NCBI GenBank assembly: GCA_964604165.1
Contig: CAZRYF010000015.1
Span: 1-64,000, forward strand
DNA from: JAYZDK01 sp964604165
GTDB taxonomy: Bacteria; Myxococcota_A; UBA796; CAJQPC01
Direction of reading: 5' to 3'
DNA: 64,000 nucleotides
Positions 38,636 to 47,397 of the stretch are shown piece by piece; the first letter of the stretch is position 1, and the number at the start of each line of letters is the position of its first letter. Made by a program: the position numbers and the translations under genes. Under the pieces are notes generated by a model. That model was not told where the DNA came from. It ran no database searches and saw only the letters and a list, made by a program, of their open reading frames with translations.

Positions 38636-39927
38636 AAGCGGATTTGTCCTATGACCTCGCGCCTCCCCTCGGGCGCACACTTGGCTTTTTTGCCGGCGGT
38701 CCGCTGTCGATGCTGCTTGCCGGAGGCCTGCTTTGGACGGGCGGTTCAAGCTGTTTTACCTCCCCCTGGCTCCCGGAGACCATCGCCTTGGTCCACGTGG
38801 GAACTCTTGGGTTTCTTGCATCCATCATGCTGGGCGCCGTGCTTCAGCTCGGTCCCGTGCTGGGCGGTGTGGCAGTCTCAGGCGCCAAGCACGCTCTGTG
38901 GGGATTTGGGATGTTTTGGCTGGGTTTGATGTGCCTGGTGGTCGGGCTGGTTCTGCCCTCACATGCTTCCATGTACGTGGCCATGGGGCTGCTCCTTTCG
39001 GTGCTTTTTGTTTTTGCCTTCCACGCGATTATTTCGTTGCGGCGCTCCTCCTCCCAGTCGGCGACGTTGGGGGCGATGCGTTTGGCTTTGTGGTCGCTTC
39101 TTGCGGTGGTCCTGATGGGGGCATGGATGGCCCACGGGCACGCGGGAGGACAGTTCCCTGGTCCGCGCCGGTGGTGGATTCAGGTGCATCTCTCCTTGGG
39201 CTTGTTCGGGTGGGTTGGGGCTCTGCTGGTGGGGGTGAGTTGGGAGCTTCTGCCCATGTTCTACCTTGCACCCTCGGTTCCATTGAGAGTTCAGGGGCGG
39301 GTTCTACGGACACTTCAAGTGGGCCTGTTGGGGCTTTTTTCCTGTTGGTTCCTCTCTCTCTTTCTCCCGTCCGCTTCCCGCGCCCTGGAGGGGCTCACAG
39401 TCGGGCTTGGGGGAGTGCTCGGAGTGCTCATCTGGCTGTGGCATCCTTGGCAGACTCTGCGGTTGCTTCGCGGACGACGAAGAAAGCGAGTCGATCCCAG
39501 CAAGGACTACTGGGTGGCGGCAATGTGGATGGGGCCGGTCACCTTTCTGATTGGGATCGCAACCCTGCTCTCGGGGGACCCTCGCTGGAACCTCACCTTT
39601 GGATGGGTCGCTATCTGGGGATGGGCTGGCCTCGTGGTGCACGGCATGCTGACGCGTATTGTCCCGTTCCTGGTCTGGTTGCATAGGTTCTCCAGCGTGG
39701 CCGCTTTCCCCGGTGTGCCGACCATGGCCGATCTCTTTCCCGCGCGGTCTGCCCGGCGAGGACTCCTCTTGCACGGGCTCGCCCTCGCCCTGGCTGTCGC
39801 GGCCTGTTGGATTCCGGGGACGCTGCTGCCGGCGCTCGTGGGGGGGCTGATCTCTTTGACGGGTTTACACCTCGCCCGTGCCATGACGGTGGCCTCGTCG
39901 TGGCCTTCCCCGGTCAGCGGGAGGTAG
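38632..39927 (+). CDS. Polytopic membrane protein, possibly haem-copper-oxidase-like (NnrS-like)
   Basis: The 431-aa protein has about 12 helices. Histidines recur in helices: LVHVGTLGFLASIMLGA, WMAHGHAGG, IQVHLSLGLFGW, GLVVHGMLTRIVPFL and WLHRFSS. This pattern resembles the haem-binding membrane proteins of the NnrS/oxidase subunit I type that travel with DUF2249 and hemerythrin genes. I cannot confirm the family. It is coupled to the TetR gene by ATGA and overlaps the convergent radical SAM gene by 14 bases at its 3' end. Confidence 0.6.
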   Translation: MKADLSYDLAPPLGRTLGFFAGGPLSMLLAGGLLWTGGSSCFTSPWLPETIALVHVGTLGFLASIMLGAVLQLGPVLGGVAVSGAKHALWGFGMFWLGLMCLVVGLVLPSHASMYVAMGLLLSVLFVFAFHAIISLRRSSSQSATLGAMRLALWSLLAVVLMGAWMAHGHAGGQFPGPRRWWIQVHLSLGLFGWVGALLVGVSWELLPMFYLAPSVPLRVQGRVLRTLQVGLLGLFSCWFLSLFLPSASRALEGLTVGLGGVLGVLIWLWHPWQTLRLLRGRRRKRVDPSKDYWVAAMWMGPVTFLIGIATLLSGDPRWNLTFGWVAIWGWAGLVVHGMLTRIVPFLVWLHRFSSVAAFPGVPTMADLFPARSARRGLLLHGLALALAVAACWIPGTLLPALVGGLISLTGLHLARAMTVASSWPSPVSGR

Positions 39928-41344
39928 CCCGGCCTCGGGGACGCCGGCCCTCGCCCGGCGTCAACCCCGTCTCCTCAAACCGGGCTTCTCGCTCAATGTT
40001 GGCGACGGCACCGCTCCCAATGAAACCCCCATCCACGCTGAGCTCTCCCTTACCGCAGTTTATCGCGACCCTGGCGTCGAAATTGTGGGGATCGCAGGCG
40101 GTGATGAATCCAAGAAGGAGCAGGCGGCGTGGAACCTGATCAAGGTTCATTCCGCGCTGAAAGAGACTTTGAAGTCGAAGGAGGTCACGGGCCGCGGAGA
40201 GTGCCCTTGGGCTCGCGAAGCTGCGGGTGAGAGAAGCGAGAAACCTCGCCCGAGCCATAAGGGGACGGTCCTCGAAAGAGCGGGCGTATCTCTCTGCTGC
40301 GCGCTCCACGCGCTTCAGATCAACGATTTCGGAGACGGGTTGATGTCCTCCTTGACCATCCCTAAGCACCAGGTAGTGCTGCACATACAGGCACTTCTTG
40401 ACCTTGAACACGCTCAATAGAGCGAAGTAGAGCTTGTTGAAGCGTAGTATGTCCGCCCGTTCCATGCCGGGCACTTGCTGACACATCTCCTCGATCAGGG
40501 CATCCGGCATGAGGGTCATGCCTGCAAACCTTGGCTGGTCTTCCCGGGAGAGGTCGGCTCGCATGGAACCCAGCACCCGGAGTCCCAGGTAGAACACCTC
40601 GCGAATGTGAGGATTCTCCTTTTGGAGCGCGAAGCTGAAGGTCTTTGCCACCTGGGCCTCGTTCAAATCCTTGGCGATGACCACAATGAGGCTCGTGGCA
40701 ATGGAGAGGCGCCGCAGGTTTTCCAGGGCTGCAAGCCGTGCTTTGAGGAGCGGCCGTCCTCTAAGCTGCCTGTTTGCGTGCTCATCGAAGCCGTCAAATT
40801 GCAGAAAGACCTCGTCGACCCCCGCTGCCTTGATTCGCTCGGCATAGGCGGGGTTCGCGAGCTTGAGTCCGTTGGTGTGGAGTGCGGCGATGTGGCCTGC
40901 GGCCTTTACCCGGCGAATCCACTGCTCCAGGTCTTCTCGGAGCGTAGGCTCGGCCGCCATCAGGTCGATCTTCAGGCGGCGCCGGTTGTTGATCAGCTTT
41001 TCCAGTCCCTCCAGATCCAGGTCCTCTGTCTCCTCGGTGTTCGCCTTGGCCAGGCAGATGGGGCAGTCGAGATTGCACGCCTCGGTCATTCGAATGATGT
41101 AGTCGCGCTGGGGGTAGTTCTCCGAATTGGTCTGAAAGTAGAAGCGATCCAGATCTTCCCAGTAGTCGCCGACGGTGCTCAGGATCTCGTTGGATTGACC
41201 GTGTTCGGCACAGGTCTTGACCAGCAGAACCTCTTCTGCCTGGCGTACGACCTGCGCCGGAACCCGAGCAAGGCAGGTGTGGCAGACCCCTTCCGTGTCC
41301 CGAAGGACCTGGTGTGATGTGCCCGGCGAATCAGAAGGATGCAT
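39914..41344 (-). CDS. Radical SAM protein of the Tes/MJ0619-like type
   Basis: The 476-aa protein has an N-terminal Cys-pair domain (CHTCLARVPAQ, then KTCAEHG). The radical SAM motif CNLDCPIC follows at about residue 95, then a long C-terminus with CGKGELSVDGG. The N-terminal CxxC plus KxCxxHG arrangement is typical of the family that includes tetraether lipid synthase and bacterial homologues for membrane-spanning lipids. Substrate is not shown. The start at 41344 overlaps the end of the porin gene by 14 bases, suggesting coupling; no good ribosome site is seen. Confidence 0.68.
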   Translation of the reverse strand: MHPSDSPGTSHQVLRDTEGVCHTCLARVPAQVVRQAEEVLLVKTCAEHGQSNEILSTVGDYWEDLDRFYFQTNSENYPQRDYIIRMTEACNLDCPICLAKANTEETEDLDLEGLEKLINNRRRLKIDLMAAEPTLREDLEQWIRRVKAAGHIAALHTNGLKLANPAYAERIKAAGVDEVFLQFDGFDEHANRQLRGRPLLKARLAALENLRRLSIATSLIVVIAKDLNEAQVAKTFSFALQKENPHIREVFYLGLRVLGSMRADLSREDQPRFAGMTLMPDALIEEMCQQVPGMERADILRFNKLYFALLSVFKVKKCLYVQHYLVLRDGQGGHQPVSEIVDLKRVERAAERYARSFEDRPLMARARFLASLTRSFASPRALSAARDLLRLQSLFQRGMNLDQVPRRLLLLGFITACDPHNFDARVAINCGKGELSVDGGFIGSGAVANIEREARFEETGLTPGEGRRPRGRATSR

Positions 41345-42452
41345 CAAGCTGGAGCCAGGACCAAAGGTGGGTGGGGGAATCGTCTGAATACCGGAGTACG
41401 GAAGCGCCAACCGCCAAAGCCAGACCCTCAGCCAGCCCGCGTTTTCCGGTGATGTCCAGTTCTTGTCCCAAGGCGCGCATCTCGCTGTCGGAGGTGGTGA
41501 AGTGGTGTCCGTCGAGCTGGACGCGCCACGACTCTGTGGGGTTGACCCCAATCTTCAGAGCAAGGTCGTGCAAGCCGCTTCCATCGCTGGGCCCTCCGAG
41601 CTCGAACACGGCCAGGTCGGCCGTCCCGTAGTACTTGTGGTTCGTTGCGAAGAGGGTGTTGAAGGCGGGGGCGTCGGTGGTGGCCGAGGAGAGTCGGTCA
41701 AACCAAAGGGTCAGACTTGGGTTTCCGCCGAGTTCAGGTTTGACTGTGCCCTGGACGCCGACCATGTGCGCCAGGCCTTCGTTGCTCTGCACGTAGGCTT
41801 CCAGTCGCCCGGACCAAATGCCGGAGGCACCTTTCGCAAAGACACCAGCGGTCATCCGATCCGTCTGGGTGGTGGAGTGGGTGTCCCGGATGCCCAGGGC
41901 CTCCACTTGCCCACCTTCGCCTCCGAGCCACCCTATCCGGACGATCTCCATGTCACCGTAGACGTGGGGGGCGTCTTCTTCCTCTCCAGCATGATCTGCG
42001 AGCACGGCCCCGACGAGATCGTACTGTAGAACCCCAAGGGACCCGCTGGCCCTTGCAGCATCGAAGCTCCTGGCTTGTTGGGCCCACCCGACCGTGCCGA
42101 TGAGCCGATGCTCCTGCATCGCTATCTCCTGCCGTCCGACTTTTAGTGACAGGCTTTCCGTGGTGGTCCAGGAGAGGAAGCCTTCGTGCAGATCCAGCCC
42201 GTTGGCGTCAAAGTCCTTTAGGGTGTCGCCTTCCGCACCCCACCCACGTACGTCTTGGAGCGCAAAGAAGCCGGTAAGGCTATCCGCTTCGAAAGACATT
42301 CCAAGACGAGCCCGGTGTCCCACCTGGGCGGCAGGAGAGCGGGCTGGATCGGTGGTTCGCAATTCCGCGCGTGGGCGGTACTGGAAGGCCGCTTCAACGT
42401 TTGCGGCGAGAGGCGAGGAAGCCCAGAGAAAAGAGAGTGCGACGAGAGACAT
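41331..42452 (-). CDS. Outer-membrane porin, alginate-export-like
   Basis: The 373-aa protein has a signal peptide (LVALSFLWASSPLAANVEA) and an antiparallel beta-barrel pattern. Motifs such as YRPRAELRTTD, GHRARLGMSF, FALQDVRGWG, LKVGRQEIAMQEHRLIG and the C-terminal LWSWLQLDASF (terminal Phe) fit alginate_exp (PF13372) barrels. These carry anionic or aromatic solutes. It lies after the amidohydrolase gene (59 bases), so uptake of an aromatic acid is possible. The ATG at 42452 has GGAG seven bases before it. Confidence 0.78.
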   Translation of the reverse strand: MSLVALSFLWASSPLAANVEAAFQYRPRAELRTTDPARSPAAQVGHRARLGMSFEADSLTGFFALQDVRGWGAEGDTLKDFDANGLDLHEGFLSWTTTESLSLKVGRQEIAMQEHRLIGTVGWAQQARSFDAARASGSLGVLQYDLVGAVLADHAGEEEDAPHVYGDMEIVRIGWLGGEGGQVEALGIRDTHSTTQTDRMTAGVFAKGASGIWSGRLEAYVQSNEGLAHMVGVQGTVKPELGGNPSLTLWFDRLSSATTDAPAFNTLFATNHKYYGTADLAVFELGGPSDGSGLHDLALKIGVNPTESWRVQLDGHHFTTSDSEMRALGQELDITGKRGLAEGLALAVGASVLRYSDDSPTHLWSWLQLDASF

Positions 42453-42511
42453 GTTCTTCTCCAATTTGAAGTGTGAACCAGCAGGGTCAACTTCAACCTA
42501 CCGGTTCCCAT

Positions 42512-43411
42512 TTACAACTCCATTACAGAATCCTGGGTCTCTTCGGAGGGGGGGCGAATCTCGGGAAAGTTGTAGACTCCCTGGGCGTTCTCCCACAAAA
42601 TCGCCCGAGCCCTTTCTTCTGGAATATCGAGCTTTTCAAACTCCTGAAGATACCGGGACCAGTCCAGACCATTGGTGCCGAAGATCACCTTTTTGTGGGT
42701 GCTCCTTCCTCGCAAGAATTGGGTGAGGTTGGGACCAAAATACTTGGGAAGCCAGGCCGCGATGTTGACGTACACGTTGGGCCACTTGTTTGCCACAGCC
42801 AGCATCTCATCCACCCATGGATAGCCGGTGTGGGTTCCGATAATCACCAGGTCCGGGAAGTCGCAGGCAATCCGATCCAGCTGCATGGGCCGACCATGCT
42901 CGCTTGGCATGGCCTCCAACACGTGGCCCACTTGCATGGAGACCGGCACCCCGAGCTCTTCACAGCGCGCATATAGGGGGTACATCTTCCGGTGGTCCAG
43001 TCCGATGTCGTAGCCATAGATGTGGACGTAGACACCTACAAATCCATGCCAATTGATGTCTCTGTCCAGCTTCTCAAGACTCTGGCGGATGTTTCGGGGG
43101 TCATAGTCTGCCAGTCCCAGGATTCTTCCTGGGAACCGCTTGGAGAGGTCAGCGATCCGTTCCGTCATGTCCATGGCGAACCGGGTCTGTCGGACATAGG
43201 ACCAGGCCAGGAGATCTGTCGCTAAGGCGGTCTGCACTCCCGCTGCATCCATGGCGGCGATCAAGGCCTCTCCATCGGCATATCCTTCTCCCCAGGAGGC
43301 CTCGACCTGGCACTGGAGCTCCCCTGGGGAGTTTGTGGCGTTGACCCAGCTCTGTTTCCACTCCTTGAGCATGAGGGGAAAGAGGCAGTCGATCGCTTGG
43401 GGTTGGTTCAT
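42512..43411 (-). CDS. Amidohydrolase-fold (ACMSD-like) protein with degenerate metal site
   Basis: The 299-aa protein follows the amidohydrolase_2 (COG2159) plan: FPGRILGLADYDPRN, the HTGYPWVDEMLAVA strand and VYVNIAAWLPKYF. The usual N-terminal HxH metal pair is replaced by DCLF, the second His region reads VSMQVGH, and the terminal metal Asp (FGSDYP in relatives) is FGTNGLD. Only the THTG His seems kept. It is 18 bases after dch with AGGAG before its ATG, so it belongs to the benzoyl-CoA operon, where Oah would be expected. It may be an altered hydrolase or decarboxylase, or a metal-free variant. Confidence 0.72.
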   Translation of the reverse strand: MNQPQAIDCLFPLMLKEWKQSWVNATNSPGELQCQVEASWGEGYADGEALIAAMDAAGVQTALATDLLAWSYVRQTRFAMDMTERIADLSKRFPGRILGLADYDPRNIRQSLEKLDRDINWHGFVGVYVHIYGYDIGLDHRKMYPLYARCEELGVPVSMQVGHVLEAMPSEHGRPMQLDRIACDFPDLVIIGTHTGYPWVDEMLAVANKWPNVYVNIAAWLPKYFGPNLTQFLRGRSTHKKVIFGTNGLDWSRYLQEFEKLDIPEERARAILWENAQGVYNFPEIRPPSEETQDSVMEL

Positions 43412-43429
43412 TGTCGGCTCCTTTAGATC

Positions 43430-44194
43430 TCATTTGGAGGATGCGTGGGTAAACACCGGCGGTCTGCGCTCCATGAAGGAGGCGATGCCTTCGTTGGCGT
43501 CGGGTGTCTTCATGAGCTCCGCCAGGTAGAGTTGTTCCAGATCGGGCAGGTGCCGAAGCATTTCATCGCGTAGGCGAATTCGGGTCGCACGTTCTGCGAA
43601 ACGAAGAGAACTGGCGCTCATGTTGGAGAGTTTCGATGACACGAGGTCTACCCACCAACGGGTCGGTTCGTCCGTGACTGCGTTCACAAGGCCCATGTGG
43701 AGGGCCTCCTCTGCGGTGATGGTCTTTCCCGAGATGCAAAGGTCCAGGGCGTGGGCACCTCCTACTCGCCATGGCAGCAGTATGGAAGCCATGGGCGGAA
43801 ACACCCCGAGCCGGATCTCAGGCTGTCCCAGGTTTGCGTCTGGGGTGGCAACGATCCACGTGCACCAGCTCGCGAGCTCCAAGCCTCCGCCGAGACACTG
43901 CCCCCGGACGACTGCGCAGGTCGGTACCCCAAGGTCTGCGAGATCGTAGAAGAGGCGGTGGAAGGACTGGAGCATCGTCGGGGCCTGTTCCGCTTGGTGT
44001 TCTTCGACACTGGCACCAAAGCAGAAGTGATCACCGGACCCTTCCAGGACGATAAGCGCCGTGCGGTCGGTGACCTCAGTGTGCAGCGCAAATCGGATCG
44101 CCTCAATCATGGCTCCATCCAGGATGTTGGCCTTTGGGCGGTCCAGGAGGATGTGCAGGGCGGCTCCGTCCAAGTGGTGCTTGGTGGCAATCAT
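43430..44194 (-). CDS. dch: Enoyl-CoA hydratase family, probable cyclohexa-1,5-dienecarbonyl-CoA hydratase
   Basis: The 254-aa crotonase shows LDRPKANILDGAM, the oxyanion-hole strand HFCFGASVEEH and the second one RGQCLGGGLELASWC. The length and the NILDGAM signature fit Dch/BzdW, which hydrates the dienoyl-CoA made by benzoyl-CoA reductase. Its place right after the reductase genes supports this. It begins within the preceding stop codon (ATGA at 44191-44194). Confidence 0.8.
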   Translation of the reverse strand: MIATKHHLDGAALHILLDRPKANILDGAMIEAIRFALHTEVTDRTALIVLEGSGDHFCFGASVEEHQAEQAPTMLQSFHRLFYDLADLGVPTCAVVRGQCLGGGLELASWCTWIVATPDANLGQPEIRLGVFPPMASILLPWRVGGAHALDLCISGKTITAEEALHMGLVNAVTDEPTRWWVDLVSSKLSNMSASSLRFAERATRIRLRDEMLRHLPDLEQLYLAELMKTPDANEGIASFMERRPPVFTHASSK

Positions 44195-44442
44195 TCGCCT
44201 CTATCCTTCGCCTTTCGCGTATAGAGCATCAGGTAGGAACCGCAGACGGTCGAAACGCAGCTGCCGCACCCCTCTCCAAGATCCGACGGGACGAGTGCTT
44301 CGAAGTGCACTTCGCGGCCCACTTGTTCGTGCAGAAAGCGCATCTCGTCCGCCTGTTCTGGGCCGACGATGGAGCGGCGCTCCCAACCCTCCTGCAGCAG
44401 CAGCTCGTGGGCCCGCAAGGTCTCGTCAGAAGAGGTCATCAT
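44191..44442 (-). CDS. Small Cys-containing protein of the benzoyl-CoA operon
   Basis: The 83-aa protein is short, acidic in its first half and ends with CGSCVSTVCGSYLMLYTRK, a CxxCxxxxC cluster. I do not recognise the family. Its start overlaps the stop of the upstream ATPase gene (ATGATGA) and its stop overlaps dch, so it is translated within the operon. It could bind a cluster or zinc and assist electron transfer or assembly of the reductase. Either of two adjacent ATGs may be used. Confidence 0.6.
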   Translation of the reverse strand: MMTSSDETLRAHELLLQEGWERRSIVGPEQADEMRFLHEQVGREVHFEALVPSDLGEGCGSCVSTVCGSYLMLYTRKAKDRGE

Positions 44443-45260
44443 GGCTGTAGTCCAGTGGTTTCTGCTGCACTCAGGCGGCGGAGGCGAACCTGGCCGAGAA
44501 CGGCAGCTCCTAGGGCGCAAGCAAACTGGCAGTCCTCGCCAGGGGCGACGTTCACCTTTGCTTGCAGTTGCTCCTCCATGGTCTTGATCATGCTCTCAAA
44601 CCGGAGAATTCCCCCAATGAGGGTGTACTCGGGCTGGGCCTTGATGCGCTTCATCAACTGCACAGAGCGCTTTGTCAGTGACTCGATGGCCCCTTGCATG
44701 ATGTCCCCGGGGGGAACCCCCAGTGAGAGGTGGTTGATGACCTCGGACTCAGCGAACACGGCGCAGACCCCCGAGATGGGGACCGGCTGACGAGAGGTCG
44801 ACATCAGGGGACCGATCTCTTCGGTCGTAAAGCCCATGTATCGGGCTGTCTTCTCGAGAAAGGCGCCAGTTCCCGCAGCGCACTTGTCGTTGAGTCGGAA
44901 GGCGCCCACCCTTGCGTGTTCATCGATCTTGCTGGCCTTCATTGTCTGGCCACCGATGTCCAGCACGGTTCGTGTGTTCGGAAAGAAAAAGGCCGCCCCT
45001 CTCGCGCCGGCGGTCAGGTCCGTTACAGCCAGGTCCTTGAAGTCCACCTGGTGACGACCGATACCCGTCGCAATGACGTAGTCGCAGTCCGAGACCGGCA
45101 TCTCCGCGATGGAGAGGCAATCGTCAAAGACCTGGCGGGCCACTTTGTGCAGTAGAAAGCCCGTGGGCCTCATGGCCTGGGCAAGGACTTGTCTGTTTTC
45201 ATCGAACAGCACACCCTTTGTGTAGGTGGATCCGACATCGATTCCTGCGCTGATTCTCAT
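44439..45260 (-). CDS. Benzoyl-CoA reductase ATPase subunit (BcrD/BzdQ position)
   Basis: The 273-aa ASKHA ATPase of the BadF/BadG/HgdC family has the phosphate-binding GIDVGSTYTKG and the cluster cysteines in NDKCAAGTGAFLEKTARYMG and SGVCAVFAESEV. Two such subunits hold a [4Fe-4S] between them and drive electrons into the aromatic ring with ATP. Both ATPase subunits here are short (273 and 270 aa), unlike the 438-aa BcrA of Thauera, so the complex looks Bzd-type. It overlaps the previous stop by four bases. Confidence 0.82.
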   Translation of the reverse strand: MRISAGIDVGSTYTKGVLFDENRQVLAQAMRPTGFLLHKVARQVFDDCLSIAEMPVSDCDYVIATGIGRHQVDFKDLAVTDLTAGARGAAFFFPNTRTVLDIGGQTMKASKIDEHARVGAFRLNDKCAAGTGAFLEKTARYMGFTTEEIGPLMSTSRQPVPISGVCAVFAESEVINHLSLGVPPGDIMQGAIESLTKRSVQLMKRIKAQPEYTLIGGILRFESMIKTMEEQLQAKVNVAPGEDCQFACALGAAVLGQVRLRRLSAAETTGLQP

Positions 45261-46069
45261 GACTGGGCCTCTTTGGCTGGAGTACGGCATTCTTGGATGT
45301 GGTCCAGCGCGAAGAGCGCAGCCCCGAGGGCCCCAATGAAGTGGTTCTCCTCACAGACGTTGAGAGGGAGGCCGAGCTTTTCCTCCAGGGCGGCAACCAT
45401 GGCCTGGTTTCGGGACACTCCTCCGGTAAATGTGACCTCTTCCTTCAAGCCCACCCTCCGAAGAAGCCCCGCGGAGCGAGAAGCAATCGACTTGTGTACT
45501 CCCCAGAGAATGTCCTCCACCTTTTTTCCCTTTCCGAGCCAGGCGAGCACCTCGGATTCGGCAAAGACCGTGCAGGTGGTCGTGATTCGGACCGGGCGCC
45601 TTGAGCGAAGGGCGGTGGTGCCGAGCTCGTTCAATGGAATCTGGAGTGCTGCACTGGCGGCGCCAAGGAACCGCCCAGTACCCGCCGCACACTTGTCATT
45701 CATGCAAAAGTCCTCGATCTCTCCCGTCTCGCCGATCCGGATGGCCTTTGTGTCCTGGCCTCCCATGTCCACCACCGTGCGCGTACCGGGAAAGAGGTGG
45801 GAGGCGCCTCGGCCATGACAACTGATTTCGGTTACCTGGGCGTTCCCAAAGGTCACGCGGTATCGGCCATATCCTGTCCCGATGACATACTTGATCTCTT
45901 CCTCCGGAATCCCCTTTGCGGCGATCGCGGAGTCAAACGCATTCTGCGCGGCCTGAACCACGTTTGCGCCGGTGTCTACCAGCCCTCTCGCCTGGATCTC
46001 CCCGCGATCATTGACGATAATGGCCTTGGTCTGGGTGGAGCCGACATCGACTCCAGCGGCATATGTCAT
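45257..46069 (-). CDS. Benzoyl-CoA reductase ATPase subunit (BcrA/BzdP position)
   Basis: The 270-aa protein is the second ASKHA ATPase of the complex, with GVDVGSTQTKA, VVDMGGQDTKA, NDKCAAGTGRFLG and TTTCTVFAESEV. It pairs with the 44439 product to energise the electron. The end FTGGVSRNQAMVAALEEKLG is typical of the acyl-CoA dehydratase activase fold. Start and stop each overlap a neighbour by ATGA. Which of the two is P or Q cannot be settled by reading alone. Confidence 0.82.
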   Translation of the reverse strand: MTYAAGVDVGSTQTKAIIVNDRGEIQARGLVDTGANVVQAAQNAFDSAIAAKGIPEEEIKYVIGTGYGRYRVTFGNAQVTEISCHGRGASHLFPGTRTVVDMGGQDTKAIRIGETGEIEDFCMNDKCAAGTGRFLGAASAALQIPLNELGTTALRSRRPVRITTTCTVFAESEVLAWLGKGKKVEDILWGVHKSIASRSAGLLRRVGLKEEVTFTGGVSRNQAMVAALEEKLGLPLNVCEENHFIGALGAALFALDHIQECRTPAKEAQS

Positions 46070-47397
46070 TGGGATGCTCCTGCAGCCTGACGCTGCTTTC
46101 TGGAGTTGAGTCCTTCGAAGAAGGCGTCGATTCGATTCTTCAATTGAGCCTCGGAGACCACGCGCCGGTCCATCATGTCCGACTCGATAAACAGGCTGGG
46201 GATCTGCGTGTCTTCCATCAGCTGTCGTCGGCTGTCTGCCAGCCCGGTGGAGACGGTTCTACAGCTCTTGATTGGGTGGAAGACCACCCCGTCCAGCTGG
46301 AACTCCTCAATCGAGTCTCGCACCATGGTGGTCTGGTCGAACATGCTGTCCATGGCGTCACGAACAGAAAGCAAGGTCCCCTCGGCCAGGCTGGCGATGG
46401 GATCCGCAAGTTCGTACTGGTAGCCACGGTTGGTGCCCCCCGAGGCGAACCAGAGATAGGTGGAGGAGACGAAGGTGCCGCCCCACTCCGAGAAGATCTC
46501 ATTGAACCGACGAAAGATGGGGTAGCAGGGGACGCCGACGAAGGAGAGTCGGTGCTCCTCTTTGGTAAGGGTGCCCAGGCCGTTTTCGGCCTTGAACTCC
46601 ATTTCTTCGACCAGGTCCTGGAAAAAGCGGGCACCCTTCTCTGTGCCTCGAAACGCGTTTGCGACGCCGAGGAAGACGGTGCCGTCTGTCAGGGCATTGA
46701 AGACGGAAGGGTTGTTCTTGTTAAGTGCCAGGAGGCGGGCCCAGGACGCGCTCATCTGGTTGGCGTAGCCCATAGTCTGTCGGAGCTTGTCAATGTCGAA
46801 CTTCTTGTTCGTGACCTCCTCACACAGGTCGATCAACTCCCGGATTTGGGTTTCGACGAATGCCCGATCGTGCTCAAAGTCGGCCTCCCCTGGCCGGGTG
46901 TGGACGCCCAATTGACGATGTCCGGGCACGTCCATGGTGAAGATGGGGGCGCCGTGAAGTCGTTGCCAGATCTCGGCCCATTTGATGTAGGTGTTGCAGG
47001 CATTGGTATAGACGGACATTGAGGGCTTCGGAATACGCCCCATGACGTGCTCTCCCCCGCGCAATTGCATTGCCACGTCAGCCTTCACGTATCCGCAGAT
47101 GTCCGGTGAATAGCCGTAATCTTCGGCTTCTTGGAGGTATTCGTGGGCCACATGTCGTATGGCCAGTTGGAGAGAAGTGATCTCCGGAAAAGTTACGTGC
47201 ATGTCGAAATTCCTGAGGATCTCGACCATGCTTCCCATGACGAAGACATAGGCGGCTGATTCGCCGCGTTCCGCGGCCTGGTTCAAGTCTTCAAACCAGG
47301 CTCGAAACAATTCCGCGCCGTCTCGGTTGCTGCGGCCCACTATGCTTGAGGCGTTCTCCATTGTTGGGTTCTCCATTTTCGTGTTTTCCATGACCAT
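46066..47397 (-). CDS. bcrB: Benzoyl-CoA reductase, BcrB/BzdO-type subunit
   Basis: The 443-aa protein belongs to the HgdB-like (2-hydroxyglutaryl-CoA dehydratase D) family that forms the substrate-binding half of class I benzoyl-CoA reductase. Landmarks are FPEITSLQLAIRHVAHEYL, DICGYVKADVAMQL, SVYTNACNTYIKWAEI and the Cys-containing HPIKSCRTVSTG near the end. It starts at an ATG that overlaps the upstream stop (TGATG at 47397). The second ATG at 47391 is an alternative. Confidence 0.88.
   Translation of the reverse strand: MVMENTKMENPTMENASSIVGRSNRDGAELFRAWFEDLNQAAERGESAAYVFVMGSMVEILRNFDMHVTFPEITSLQLAIRHVAHEYLQEAEDYGYSPDICGYVKADVAMQLRGGEHVMGRIPKPSMSVYTNACNTYIKWAEIWQRLHGAPIFTMDVPGHRQLGVHTRPGEADFEHDRAFVETQIRELIDLCEEVTNKKFDIDKLRQTMGYANQMSASWARLLALNKNNPSVFNALTDGTVFLGVANAFRGTEKGARFFQDLVEEMEFKAENGLGTLTKEEHRLSFVGVPCYPIFRRFNEIFSEWGGTFVSSTYLWFASGGTNRGYQYELADPIASLAEGTLLSVRDAMDSMFDQTTMVRDSIEEFQLDGVVFHPIKSCRTVSTGLADSRRQLMEDTQIPSLFIESDMMDRRVVSEAQLKNRIDAFFEGLNSRKQRQAAGASQ

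Noticed and set aside
42512..43411. Calling the amidohydrolase-fold protein a metal-dependent decarboxylase
   Set aside because: The metal ligands typical of that activity are replaced, so a specific reaction is not supported.
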